Source of the DNA: Virgibacillus sp. MSJ-26
GTDB taxonomy: Bacteria > Bacillota > Bacilli > Bacillales > Amphibacillaceae
Reading direction: 5' to 3'
NCBI RefSeq assembly: GCF_018918075.1
Contig: NZ_JAHLPW010000006.1
Coordinates: 145,389 to 209,388 of the forward strand
Length of the DNA stretch: 64,000 nt
In this document: piece by piece, positions 55,116 to 63,986 of the stretch
Numbering within the stretch: the stretch's first letter is position 1
Layout of the letters: every line of letters starts with the position of its first letter
Program-made: the position numbers and the translations under genes
Notes under the pieces: generated by a model
Seen by the model: the letters and a program-made list of their open reading frames with translations, nothing else
What the model was told of the DNA's origin: nothing
The model's database searches: none

Positions 55116-56558
55116 CTACACTTTCTCATTCATAAGTATTTCGCGAAAATCAACTTCATTGCTGTCATCGTTATGTTGGTTATCGTCGTGATTTTGTTGC
55201 GCGTTATTGTCCTGGTCATTAAATGATTCGTCATTCTGTTCTTCTGGTACATCAGCTGATTGCTGTAGGTTGATTTCCTGCCTTTCTACAACAACTTGAT
55301 GAGGTGAAAAGATATTTCGTAATTGATGTAAATTCCTTTCAAGCAAATCTTTAGTTGCTCCGGAATTAACTGCTATTTTGACAACCATTTCTCCATCCAT
55401 CTGAGTAAAATGAACTCGCATCTCACCTAAATTCTCGGGACGTAGCACCATCGATAACTGCATTCGACCATTCGGCTGTGATAAAAATTTACTTGATGCC
55501 ATTATTTTTTCAATTTGGTCAATAACTTGTTGATCAACTGAAGATGATGATTGCATTTGATTCACATGTATAACGTATTGCTCTATTTGTGACATAGGCA
55601 AACTTGTTAAGCCAATGCCAATGCCACTGCTCTGCGTGATGTTGTTTTGATTGGTTGTTGTCTGTTTATTAATTGAATGAGACAACCATTTAGAAATATC
55701 ACTTGTTTCCACGCTAGCATTTGTCCGATATGTTGAGGCTAGTTCTTTTCGCTTTTGATAGTTTTGAACCAATTCTTGCCAGATGGCTTTTTCTTTTGAC
55801 GTTGCTTTATCTTCTGATATTTCTGGATTAAGAAGTTTAAGAATACCATCTTTTTTCAAGGAGCTATCTAACAGCTGTTCTATATTGAATGTTAATCGGT
55901 CGATACTACTTTCACTTAAATTTTGTTGCTTGAGTATGTGTTCTACTTGTGTTTTTAAGTTTTGAAATAGAGTTGCCTGTTCTAATAGATTAATAGGATT
56001 ATTGTTTAACCAATCAAGTAGATTTTCTAACTGGTCTTCAATATTTTCTAATGGCTTATCATCATCAATTAAGCTGGCTTGAATATTCTCTAGCATTTCT
56101 ACCAATATCTCACTTGATATAGAGTCCCGATTCGTTTCGTCGGTGGATATAACGAGCTCATCCTCAGGTTTGGCTATACTAGACCACTGTTCTAACAAGT
56201 GAAGTAACTGAGCGGAAATTTCCTTAATATCTTCTTCGCCATCCATTCCTGATAAAAGCATTTCAGCTTGCTCTTCCAATTCTTCTAAATTTTCGCCTTC
56301 ACCTAAAAGTGTATTCATAGTTTCAGAAGGTTGAATAACTCCTCCCAAAAACATTTTAATGAGCTGGCCGGCCTCATTCTCTGTACCTATCCGGTTAGAT
56401 TGCGATATATCTTTCATAGGCATAGAGCCATTTCCAAGTTGCTCTTCTAAGGAAGCTTCAAACAGTCGATTTGTTTGGCCCTTACTTCCCTTCATGGAAT
56501 GATTGGAATTTGGAACAGAAACGTTATTCTGTTGAAATAAAAAGTTAACTGTATCCAT
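55116..56558 (-). CDS. fliK: Flagellar hook-length control protein FliK
   Basis: A 480-residue protein. A long, poorly conserved N-terminal region is helical and Gln/Glu/Asn-rich (about 1-350). The C-terminal Flg_hook domain (about 355-435) has LSMVLRPENLGEMRVHFTQM, and the tail is Asn/Asp/Gln-rich. FliK measures the hook and flips FlhB specificity. The ATG at 56558 lies seven bases after GGAGG. Confidence 0.92.
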   Translation of the reverse strand: MDTVNFLFQQNNVSVPNSNHSMKGSKGQTNRLFEASLEEQLGNGSMPMKDISQSNRIGTENEAGQLIKMFLGGVIQPSETMNTLLGEGENLEELEEQAEMLLSGMDGEEDIKEISAQLLHLLEQWSSIAKPEDELVISTDETNRDSISSEILVEMLENIQASLIDDDKPLENIEDQLENLLDWLNNNPINLLEQATLFQNLKTQVEHILKQQNLSESSIDRLTFNIEQLLDSSLKKDGILKLLNPEISEDKATSKEKAIWQELVQNYQKRKELASTYRTNASVETSDISKWLSHSINKQTTTNQNNITQSSGIGIGLTSLPMSQIEQYVIHVNQMQSSSSVDQQVIDQIEKIMASSKFLSQPNGRMQLSMVLRPENLGEMRVHFTQMDGEMVVKIAVNSGATKDLLERNLHQLRNIFSPHQVVVERQEINLQQSADVPEEQNDESFNDQDNNAQQNHDDNQHNDDSNEVDFREILMNEKV

Positions 56559-56589
56559 ATTCTCACCTCCCTTCAAGTACATTTATATT

Positions 56590-57186
56590 TTATTGGTCAG
56601 CACGATCGATTAAGGATTGAGTTAGTTCAGCTGCTTTTTCAGGATCCATTTCTTCTAAAATTTTTCCTCGCACCTTATTAGATAAGTTATCTAAGACCGA
56701 TAATGCAGATTCTTCTTTTAGACGTTGGATAATATGTGCCGCTTGCTCCGGATTCATATCTTTGAATGTTTGTGATGTTTGCTTCAGTGAATCTTTCTCA
56801 CTATTTCCCTCATCTTCATGATCAGTTTCTTCGTTATCAGCGGATTTTTTTAATTTCAATACTTCTTTTTCAAGTTGGTCGATAACATCTTCTAAGTTAT
56901 CAACATTCGCAGTAAGTTGTTCTACCTCTGAATTTTTTTCTTCAATAGTAAGTTGCAATTTTTCATTTTTGCTTTGAAGGTCTTTATCTTCTTCTGTAGT
57001 GACAAGTGAAGAAACCACTGGGACATTGGATGCTTTATCTTTAATCCACCCTGTTGCATCTATACCAGCCATCGAAAAGATGATAAATGCCAATGCAATT
57101 GCAAACACAACAGGTATAACAATTGCGATAAGAAACCATATAAGTGGATTCATTCTATTTTTTTTAATGTTTTTATTATCTGCCAT
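56590..57186 (-). CDS. ylxF: YlxF (MotE-like) membrane protein
   Basis: A 198-residue protein with an N-terminal membrane helix (about 12-36), a coiled coil (about 65-115) and a C-terminal MgtE-N-like helical domain (about 130-198; MNPEQAAHIIQRLKEES and LEEMDPEKAAELTQ). This MotE-type layout fits a chaperone or stator-related flagellar role. It lies between fliJ and fliK as in B. subtilis. The ATG at 57186 follows AGG at eight bases. Confidence 0.9.
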   Translation of the reverse strand: MADNKNIKKNRMNPLIWFLIAIVIPVVFAIALAFIIFSMAGIDATGWIKDKASNVPVVSSLVTTEEDKDLQSKNEKLQLTIEEKNSEVEQLTANVDNLEDVIDQLEKEVLKLKKSADNEETDHEDEGNSEKDSLKQTSQTFKDMNPEQAAHIIQRLKEESALSVLDNLSNKVRGKILEEMDPEKAAELTQSLIDRADQ

Positions 57187-57195
57187 TTGTTTCAC

Positions 57196-57636
57196 CTATT
57201 TTACTTGGCTTAAGTACTGCTGAATTGATATTTCATCTAAAAATGCTTCTTCTCGTCTTTTTTCAACTTCTTCTTCTGTTTTACGTCTTGTTTCAATGAC
57301 TTTTTCAAACTTTTTCACTTCCACATGTGCTGCTGTGAGCTTGCCATGTTGTTGTTCCATCTCGCTTCTAGCCTTTTGGACTTGTTCTTGTAAACTAGCA
57401 ATCTTATAACTTAAGTTCTCTATATATTCAACTTGTTGTTTTATCATATCGATAGATGTCGATTCATGAAATGACGCTTCATAGGTTTCTTCCGCTTCTT
57501 CTTTCTTTTTTAGCAAAGTGTAAAGGCGTGTTGCAACATCTTCAAACGACTTAATGGATAGATTGTATGCCTTCTGGGCATCAACTTTTTCCCTTTCACG
57601 AACAGTTAATACTTTGCCCAGTGCTACCGTACTCAT
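57196..57636 (-). CDS. fliJ: Flagellar export chaperone FliJ
   Basis: A 146-residue, almost wholly coiled-coil protein with the conserved N-terminal LGKVLTVREREKVDAQKAY. FliJ links the FliI ATPase ring to FlhA. The start overlaps the fliI stop by four bases. Confidence 0.93.
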   Translation of the reverse strand: MSTVALGKVLTVREREKVDAQKAYNLSIKSFEDVATRLYTLLKKKEEAEETYEASFHESTSIDMIKQQVEYIENLSYKIASLQEQVQKARSEMEQQHGKLTAAHVEVKKFEKVIETRRKTEEEVEKRREEAFLDEISIQQYLSQVK

Positions 57637-58958
57637 TGAGCTCCACCTCCATTTAATAACTCTTCCATTTCTTTAATAGACTCATCAAATGTATAAGAGT
57701 CATGGACACCTTGTTTTAAAAAATCTTGAATGTTTGTCTGATAGGTAATGGCTTTATCAATTTCTTGGTCAGTACCTCGTTTATAAGCTCCAATTTGTAT
57801 CAATTCACGGTTTTGTTCATATGTAGCCATAAGTGAACGTATTTGCTGAGCAACATCTTGATGTTTTGAAGAAGCTATTTGCTTCATGACACGGCTGATC
57901 GACTTAAGTATATTAATTGCTGGGTACTGTCCTCGTTCAGCTAATTCACGCTCCATTACAAAGTGACCGTCTAAAATTCCTCTGACAGTGTCAGCTATCG
58001 GTTCATTCATATCATCCCCGTCAACGAGCACTGTATAAAAGGCAGTAATGGATCCCCGTTCGTTCGTTCCTGTTCTCTCTAATAATTTAGGTAACGTTGC
58101 AAAAACAGACGGTGTATAACCTTTTGTGGTGGGTGGTTCACCTGCTGCAAGGCCCACTTCTCTTTGGGCCATCGCAAATCGAGTGACTGAATCCATCATG
58201 AGATTGACTTTGTACCCTAAATCACGAAAATACTCACTTATTGCAGTTGCAGTATAAGCACCCTTAATCCTCATTAATGCTGGTTGATCAGAAGTTGCAA
58301 CCACAACAATCGATTTCTTCAAGCCTTCCTGACCAAGATCGTTATCAATAAACTCTCTTACTTCCCTACCACGCTCACCGATTAAGGCAATAATATTTAT
58401 ATCTGCTTCACTATTCCTGGCAATCATGCCGAGTAAAGTACTTTTTCCTACTCCAGATCCCGCAAAGATACCGATTCGCTGACCTTTACCTACTGTCAAC
58501 ATAGTGTCAATTGCCTTTACACCTACTTGAATCGGTTCGGAAATAGGTGGTCTTGAAAGTGGGTTTGGCGGTGCTTGTTCAGTAACATAGTTAGATAACC
58601 CAGAAGGTAGTGACGATTCATCAAGAGGTTCACCAAGTGAATTAACGACATTACCAATTAGTCCTTTTCCTACCTGTATACTTAGGGGGCGCCCTGTAGC
58701 TTCCACTAAACAACCAGGCCCTATTTCAGCCACCTCAGAATATGGCATAAGAATTATTTTTTCATTATTAAAGCCAACAACTTCAGCTATGGTAGGGTTT
58801 CTCCCATTTGATTTTGCGTGAATATAACAAACCTCACCTACATTGGCTTCAGGTCCTGCCGATTCAATCATTATCCCGACAACACGCTGGACTTTACCAA
58901 AATGTTTGTACGTATTAATTTGGTCAATTTCTGTTAACATCTTTTCTAGATTTAGCAT
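57633..58958 (-). CDS. fliI: Flagellum-specific ATPase FliI
   Basis: A 441-residue F1-beta-like ATPase of the export apparatus. Walker A is GIFAGSGVGKSTLL (near residue 165), Walker B VNLMMDSVTRFAMAQRE, and GERGREVREF is also typical. It overlaps fliH by 35 bases, suggesting coupled synthesis with its FliH regulator. Confidence 0.97.
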   Translation of the reverse strand: MLNLEKMLTEIDQINTYKHFGKVQRVVGIMIESAGPEANVGEVCYIHAKSNGRNPTIAEVVGFNNEKIILMPYSEVAEIGPGCLVEATGRPLSIQVGKGLIGNVVNSLGEPLDESSLPSGLSNYVTEQAPPNPLSRPPISEPIQVGVKAIDTMLTVGKGQRIGIFAGSGVGKSTLLGMIARNSEADINIIALIGERGREVREFIDNDLGQEGLKKSIVVVATSDQPALMRIKGAYTATAISEYFRDLGYKVNLMMDSVTRFAMAQREVGLAAGEPPTTKGYTPSVFATLPKLLERTGTNERGSITAFYTVLVDGDDMNEPIADTVRGILDGHFVMERELAERGQYPAINILKSISRVMKQIASSKHQDVAQQIRSLMATYEQNRELIQIGAYKRGTDQEIDKAITYQTNIQDFLKQGVHDSYTFDESIKEMEELLNGGGAQ

Positions 58959-59727
58959 TATTTTCCATCCTCAATTCTTTCAGGATATTTTTTATAGTTG
59001 CTAATTGTGTGTCAACACTTGCATCAATTTGTCCTAGCGGATGTTCAATTATACAAGCACCAGGTTTAAGTTCGTAGTCAATAAAAATTAATAAATCAAC
59101 CTGTTCTCCTAAAACCTGAACCAATTCGGGTTTAAGTTCAATAACTGTTTTATAATTACTTGGGTGTAGATAGATTGAAATAGTCGTTTGTTCTTTGACT
59201 TCATTAATAGCTTTAGACACGAGTGACATAAAGGACTCTGGATCTTTTTGTAGTTTTGTATGTAATATTTTTTCTGCGATATGAACTGATAGGGAAAGAA
59301 TATCCATTTCAGCTTGTTCAATTGATTGCTTATAATCCTCATTGGCTAATGAAATTATTGAATTAGCTTGGGAGAGCAGATCTTCAAATTTTTTTAAGCT
59401 TTCTTTCTTCCCCTTTTCAAATCCTGTTTTATATCCATCCTCTTCAGCTTTTCTAGTGATTTCAGCTTTCTCTTGTTGCCATTGTTCTTGAAGTATCTTT
59501 ATCTCTGATTTTGTCTGTTCAATTAAATTAGTTTTTTGTTTTTGTATTGCTTCCAATTCATTGTTCATCAACTCTAATTCTTCATTCGCTTTTTCTACTT
59601 CTTCATTAGAAGGTAAAGAGTCCTGTTTAACTGGGTTTGGTGTATCTATCTCAAAGGGTCTAATCTTAATGACACGTCGTCGCTCACTTATATCTGGCTT
59701 CGGATGGGAATCAGACAATAATATCAT
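58924..59727 (-). CDS. fliH: Flagellar assembly protein FliH
   Basis: A 267-residue regulator of FliI. A long coiled coil (about 40-120) contains the GYKTGFEKGKKES glycine pattern typical of FliH, and the C-terminal domain (about 125-265) resembles the V/F-ATPase peripheral stalk. The ATG at 59727 overlaps fliG by 17 bases. Confidence 0.93.
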   Translation of the reverse strand: MILLSDSHPKPDISERRRVIKIRPFEIDTPNPVKQDSLPSNEEVEKANEELELMNNELEAIQKQKTNLIEQTKSEIKILQEQWQQEKAEITRKAEEDGYKTGFEKGKKESLKKFEDLLSQANSIISLANEDYKQSIEQAEMDILSLSVHIAEKILHTKLQKDPESFMSLVSKAINEVKEQTTISIYLHPSNYKTVIELKPELVQVLGEQVDLLIFIDYELKPGACIIEHPLGQIDASVDTQLATIKNILKELRMENNAKSRKDVNRN

Positions 59728-60724
59728 CTCCTCCACCTCGTGCAATCACAATTTCCCCAATATCTTCTAAGCGGCGTATTGTCGAAACAACTCTTGTTTG
59801 TGCTTCTTCAACGTCACGTAAACGGACAGGTCCCATATATTCCATTTCTTCTTTAAATGTTTCAGCCATTCGTTGTGACATATTTTTAAAGATAACGTCT
59901 TTAACTTCATCACTAGCTACTCGTAAAGATAGGCGTAAGTCTTCATTTTCGACTTCTCGAATGACTCGCTGAATAGCTCGATTGTCCAATATGACAATAT
60001 CTTCGAAAACAAACATCCGTTTTTTAATTTCTTCAGCTAAGTCAGGGTCTTGAACTTCAAGAGTGTCTAGAATCGTTCGTTCAGTACTTCGGTCTACACC
60101 ATTAAGAACCTCTACAACTGTCTGAATGCCTCCAGTTTGCGTGTAATCTTCCGCAACAGATGCCGAAACATTCCGCTCTAAAACCTGCTCTACCTGACTA
60201 ATGATTTCAGGCGAGGTAGAGTCCATTGTTGCAATTCTTTTAGCAACTTCGGCTTGAACTTCTTGATTAAGCTCCGATAATATTTGACCTGATTGTTCAG
60301 CATCCAAATAAGAAAGCACGAGTGCGATTGTTTGTGGATGTTCATTTTGTATGAAATTTAACAATTGTTGTGGATCAGCTTTACGGGCAAAATCAAATGG
60401 TCTTACTTGTAATGAAGCAGTTAAACGATTAATAATATTACTTGCTTCCTGCTCACCAAATGCTTTTTCAAGTACGGATTTGGCATAGCCTATACCCCCT
60501 TGTGAGATGTAGTCTTGCGCTAAAGCGATCTGATGAAATTGGTCTAAGACGTCTTCCTTTAATTCTGAACCCACTTTTTTAACAGAAGAAATTTCTAAGC
60601 TTAGTTGTTCAATTTCTTCCTCGGTCAAATGCTTATAAACTTGTGCTGAGACATCGGGTCCTAAAGAGATAAGAAGGATTGCTGCTTTTTGTTTTCCTGT
60701 TAGCCCTCTTTTTTGTCTTGCCAT
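59711..60724 (-). CDS. fliG: Flagellar motor switch protein FliG
   Basis: A 337-residue rotor protein. The N-terminal domain (TGKQKAAILLISLGPDVSAQ) binds FliF, the middle domain holds EHPQTIALVLSYLD, and the C-terminal torque domain (about 235-335) carries the charged helix around VLRVASDEVKDVIFKNMSQR-like sequence facing MotA. It is 16 bases after fliF. Confidence 0.97.
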   Translation of the reverse strand: MARQKRGLTGKQKAAILLISLGPDVSAQVYKHLTEEEIEQLSLEISSVKKVGSELKEDVLDQFHQIALAQDYISQGGIGYAKSVLEKAFGEQEASNIINRLTASLQVRPFDFARKADPQQLLNFIQNEHPQTIALVLSYLDAEQSGQILSELNQEVQAEVAKRIATMDSTSPEIISQVEQVLERNVSASVAEDYTQTGGIQTVVEVLNGVDRSTERTILDTLEVQDPDLAEEIKKRMFVFEDIVILDNRAIQRVIREVENEDLRLSLRVASDEVKDVIFKNMSQRMAETFKEEMEYMGPVRLRDVEEAQTRVVSTIRRLEDIGEIVIARGGGDDIIV

Positions 60725-60740
60725 GTCAACACCTCCAAAT

Positions 60741-62333
60741 CTAATCTTCTCCGATCCAGCTTCTTAATAATTTGGCAAACTCATCTGGCTTTTCTTGAGC
60801 CATTTTTTCTAACTGTTTCCTACGTGTTGTTGATTCCGATTCTTCCTCGTCATCAATATGAGGCATAGCTACACTTTTTTCTATTTCCTCTTCTTCTTCT
60901 TCATAGACTTCTTCTTGAGGTTGTTTGCGTCGTAACATTATGATTAGAATCACAATGAGTACTAATAGTGCTCCGCCAACAGCGTATAACCAAGTTGGAA
61001 TACCTGCACTTTTTGTATCTGGGATAGAGAAACTATCCGGGAATTCCTGAAAGACTATTGACACTTTTTCTTCTGGAGTGACTTCTCCGTACTCTTTGTC
61101 TATTGAGGTGCTAATAATTGAATTAAGGATAGATTCAATGCCTTGCTCAACGACGTTTTGATCATTTTGGTTCAAGAATTGAACATCATCCCCATCTCTT
61201 TCAGTCACATTATTAACAGCAACCTGAATACCCATATCTCTAATCTTATAAGGACTTTCTACTATGTCCTTTTTAATTCTATTAAATTCATTATTGACTG
61301 TTTCTTTTACTAGTTCGTAGTCACCGTCATCAGTCTCAACTGCTTCATATCCCGGAATATCTTCTTCTCCAGTGCCAGCAACGCCACCTACTTCTGGGTT
61401 ACCACTATACGTTTCATGTATACTTTCTATACTTACTGGTAAACCTTCCATATTATCTTCATCAACCGGATCCACAATTTCTTCAACTCTGTTTTCTTGT
61501 GTGAAATCAATGTCAGTTGTCACTGAAACAACAACATTTTCCATTCCAATCATCGTTCCGAGTAATTGTTGAGCGCGTCTCTGGATATCTTTTTCAATAT
61601 CCTTCTTGATTGTTTGTTGATCTGAGTAAGTACTTCCAGCAACAGAACTGTCACTTCCACTTTGATCATAATACTCAAAGTATTGATTCATAATTGCAAT
61701 ATTCTCTGGTGGAAGATTTGGTACTGCTTTTGAAACTAAGTGATATAAGGAGTTAATCTGATTTCCCTCAAGCTGATAGCCTGGTTGTGTATTTAAAACA
61801 ATAGAAGCTGTTGCCGGTTGATTCTCATCACTAACAAAAACCGGATCTTTAGGCATGTTAATCATGACTTTTGCATCTTCTATGCCATCAATGCCTTTCA
61901 TTAAATTAGCTAACTCTGTTTGCATGGCATCTAATTTCATGATGTCAAACTCATTATCTGTTATTCCCCAAGATGTATTTTCACTAAAAAATGAATAATC
62001 AATACTACCACTATTCGGTATACCTTCTCCCGCTAAGTCCACAAGTAATGTGTCCACTTGTTCTTCAGGTACGGTGATGGATTTACCACCTTCTTTTATT
62101 TCATAAGGAATACTACGTGTATCAAGTTCTTCTTTAATTTGTGCGACTTCTTGGGTTGATAAATTATTGTATAAAGGAACATAATGATTATTAGATTTAA
62201 ATAAAAAAGGAAGCGCAATCGCTAATAAAACAATCGCTAAAATCGAACCTAATAATATACCCTTTTGTGTTTTATTTCTTTTTGACCAAAATTGAGTTAC
62301 TTTATCTTTTATCAAGTTATACTTTTCATTCAT
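60741..62333 (-). CDS. fliF: Flagellar MS-ring protein FliF
   Basis: A 530-residue ring protein with two membrane helices (about 26-47 and 440-465), a secretin-like ring-building region between them (YVPLYNNLSTQEVAQIK, NMPKDPVFVSDENQPATASI) and a cytoplasmic C-terminal FliG-binding tail. The ATG at 62333 lies five bases after GGGGG. The length is close to B. subtilis (536). Confidence 0.97.
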   Translation of the reverse strand: MNEKYNLIKDKVTQFWSKRNKTQKGILLGSILAIVLLAIALPFLFKSNNHYVPLYNNLSTQEVAQIKEELDTRSIPYEIKEGGKSITVPEEQVDTLLVDLAGEGIPNSGSIDYSFFSENTSWGITDNEFDIMKLDAMQTELANLMKGIDGIEDAKVMINMPKDPVFVSDENQPATASIVLNTQPGYQLEGNQINSLYHLVSKAVPNLPPENIAIMNQYFEYYDQSGSDSSVAGSTYSDQQTIKKDIEKDIQRRAQQLLGTMIGMENVVVSVTTDIDFTQENRVEEIVDPVDEDNMEGLPVSIESIHETYSGNPEVGGVAGTGEEDIPGYEAVETDDGDYELVKETVNNEFNRIKKDIVESPYKIRDMGIQVAVNNVTERDGDDVQFLNQNDQNVVEQGIESILNSIISTSIDKEYGEVTPEEKVSIVFQEFPDSFSIPDTKSAGIPTWLYAVGGALLVLIVILIIMLRRKQPQEEVYEEEEEEIEKSVAMPHIDDEEESESTTRRKQLEKMAQEKPDEFAKLLRSWIGED

Positions 62334-62399
62334 AAAATCCCCCGCCACATTACAAAACATTAATAAAAACTATAAGTTATATTTACAAGGTATAAGCTA

Positions 62400-62705
62400 T
62401 TAAACTTGCATTCGCATTATTTCGTTATACGCATCAATTACTTTTTTCTGAATTTGTACAGATGTCTCCAATGTGACACTCGCCTTTTGAGCTGAGATCA
62501 TAACGTCATGTAAATCATCAATCTGGCCTGAAGCCAATGCTTCTGTCTTTTGATTTGAGATAACTTGTGACTTATTAACATCTGTAATTGCTTTTTCTAA
62601 AACATTTGCGAATTTACCTTGGTTATTCTCCTGTTTATTCGCAGGGGAAGATAATTTAATACCGTTATTTACAGCACTAGTTACTTCATTTATGTATGAG
62701 TTCAT
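62400..62705 (-). CDS. fliE: Flagellar hook-basal body protein FliE
   Basis: A 101-residue export-gate/MS-ring junction protein with the conserved FANVLEKAITDVNKSQ and LHDVMISAQKASVTLETSVQ and QIQKKVIDAYNEIMRMQV at the end. It lies between flgC and fliF. Confidence 0.96.
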   Translation of the reverse strand: MNSYINEVTSAVNNGIKLSSPANKQENNQGKFANVLEKAITDVNKSQVISNQKTEALASGQIDDLHDVMISAQKASVTLETSVQIQKKVIDAYNEIMRMQV

Positions 62706-62720
62706 TTACTTTTCTCCCAT

Positions 62721-63173
62721 CTATTTTCCAATCTCCAAAGCTTTCATTAGCATAGTTTTATTAGCATTTAATGCTGTTACATTTGCTTCATAAGAACGTG
62801 TTGCACTCATTAAATCGACCATTTCTTTGAGAGGATCAACATTTGGCATATGTACATTTCCGTTTTCATCTGCATCAGGATGTGACGGATTGTAAACTAG
62901 TTTGAAAGGTTCTCTATCTTCAACTACACCACTTACTTTCACACCACCACTTTGTTTTGATTGGTTAGTTGCTTGATGTAGAAAAGATTTGAAGTTTCCA
63001 CTGTTTGGTTGTAGATGTACCATTTTTCTTCGATAAGGCTCATATTGACCTGCCTCATTTGTTGTTGCCCTTGTTGTCTGTGCATTGGCTATATTGGATG
63101 AGATAACATCCATTCGAAATCGTTCAGCAGTTAAAGCACTTGCACTAGAATTAAACGAACTGAAGATAGACAT
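62721..63173 (-). CDS. flgC: Flagellar basal-body rod protein FlgC
   Basis: A 150-residue rod protein with the rod signature near the N-terminus (SSNIANAQTTRATTNEAGQ) and the C-terminal MVDLMSATRSYEANVTALNA. Two bases separate it from flgB. Confidence 0.97.
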   Translation of the reverse strand: MSIFSSFNSSASALTAERFRMDVISSNIANAQTTRATTNEAGQYEPYRRKMVHLQPNSGNFKSFLHQATNQSKQSGGVKVSGVVEDREPFKLVYNPSHPDADENGNVHMPNVDPLKEMVDLMSATRSYEANVTALNANKTMLMKALEIGK

Positions 63174-63175
63174 TT

Positions 63176-63571
63176 TTACCTTCCTCCTCTAATCACTGTC
63201 TGTAAGTTATTAAACTTATCATTCATACGATCGACTAAACCTTGATAATAGATTTGATTCTTTGCCAACTCAGACATCTCCTTATCAATATCTACATTAT
63301 TTCCATTGTGATTATAAGAAGTATGCCCCTTTGTGAATTCCTGATACGGAAGTCTCATATCGCTATTAAAGGAAATATGCCGGTCGTTAGTTAATTTAGT
63401 TGGCATTTTATTTTGAAGAGCTTCGTTCAGTGTCTTTTTAAACATAACGTCTTTCGCTTTATAGTTTGGTGTGTCGACGTTTGATATATTTGTGGATATG
63501 ACTTTGTTTTTTGCACTAGAGTATTGCAGTGATTGTTCTAAAGTATTAAATGTTTTTCCAAATAGGTCCAT
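63176..63571 (-). CDS. flgB: Flagellar basal-body rod protein FlgB
   Basis: A 131-residue rod protein and the first gene of the fla/che operon. The N-terminus KTFNTLEQSLQYSSAKNKVI is followed by STNISNVDTPNYKAKDV, the rod signature, and the C-terminal helix ends NKFNNLQTVIRGGR. The ATG follows AGAGGGG at five bases. codY, usually upstream in Bacillus, is not present in the 416 bases before it. Confidence 0.96.
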   Translation of the reverse strand: MDLFGKTFNTLEQSLQYSSAKNKVISTNISNVDTPNYKAKDVMFKKTLNEALQNKMPTKLTNDRHISFNSDMRLPYQEFTKGHTSYNHNGNNVDIDKEMSELAKNQIYYQGLVDRMNDKFNNLQTVIRGGR

Positions 63572-63986
63572 TGTTACCCCTCTTTCGTCCCTATAATTCA
63601 GTTAACTCGACATAATCCGACGCATTTTTATTTTTCTCTACAGTTAGTTTAAATTAAATCCCGACTAAAGTCTATGGAATTACGAAAATGTACACAATTA
63701 AATCTAAAAATAGTTCTAAAGACCCATGAATTTGAATGTATTTATACAAGAATTTAAACATAAGAAGTAAACGTTACAAAAATAATGGTTTGTTTTACCT
63801 ATCAATCACTAGAGTTAAAGAAATATTCAGCGGGGTGAAAAAAGTGGTAATTAATCCTTAAGGAAAAAATGAAGTTTCCTTGGGAGTGTAAACTGAACTG
63901 TGTAAGTGAGAGAGCGTACGACTCTTGCTTCGCAGTTCAGTTTTTTTATTGTAAGATAAAAATATAACGATTGGGAGGTTATTCTA
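63572..63986. other. Divergent gap upstream of fla/che
   Basis: About 415 AT-rich bases between flgB and a plus-strand gene. It must hold the fla/che promoter, but no SigmaA or SigmaD box could be fixed with confidence. The right part is a structured leader with a terminator hairpin on the plus strand. No codY sequence was recognised. Confidence 0.7.
63860..63950 (+). terminator. Leader with long terminator hairpin before a plus-strand gene
   Basis: AAGGAAA (63860-63866) and TTTCCTT (63875-63881) form a first hairpin. AACTGAACTG (63891-63900) pairs with CAGTTCAGTT (63933-63942), with inner pairs AAGTGAGAG and CTCTTGCTT (two G-U). Seven to eight T follow. It lies about 37 bases before a start codon, so it looks like an attenuator or riboswitch expression platform. 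The class was not recognised. Confidence 0.6.

Noticed and set aside
63572..63700. SigmaD or SigmaA promoter of flgB
   Set aside because: GTCGGATT resembles the SigmaD -10, but no TAAA -35 at 14-16 bases was found; SigmaA candidates match poorly.
63844..63868. Leader peptide GTG..TAA before the plus-strand hairpins
   Set aside because: Eight codons with no run of a single amino acid; too short to claim, noted only within the leader finding.
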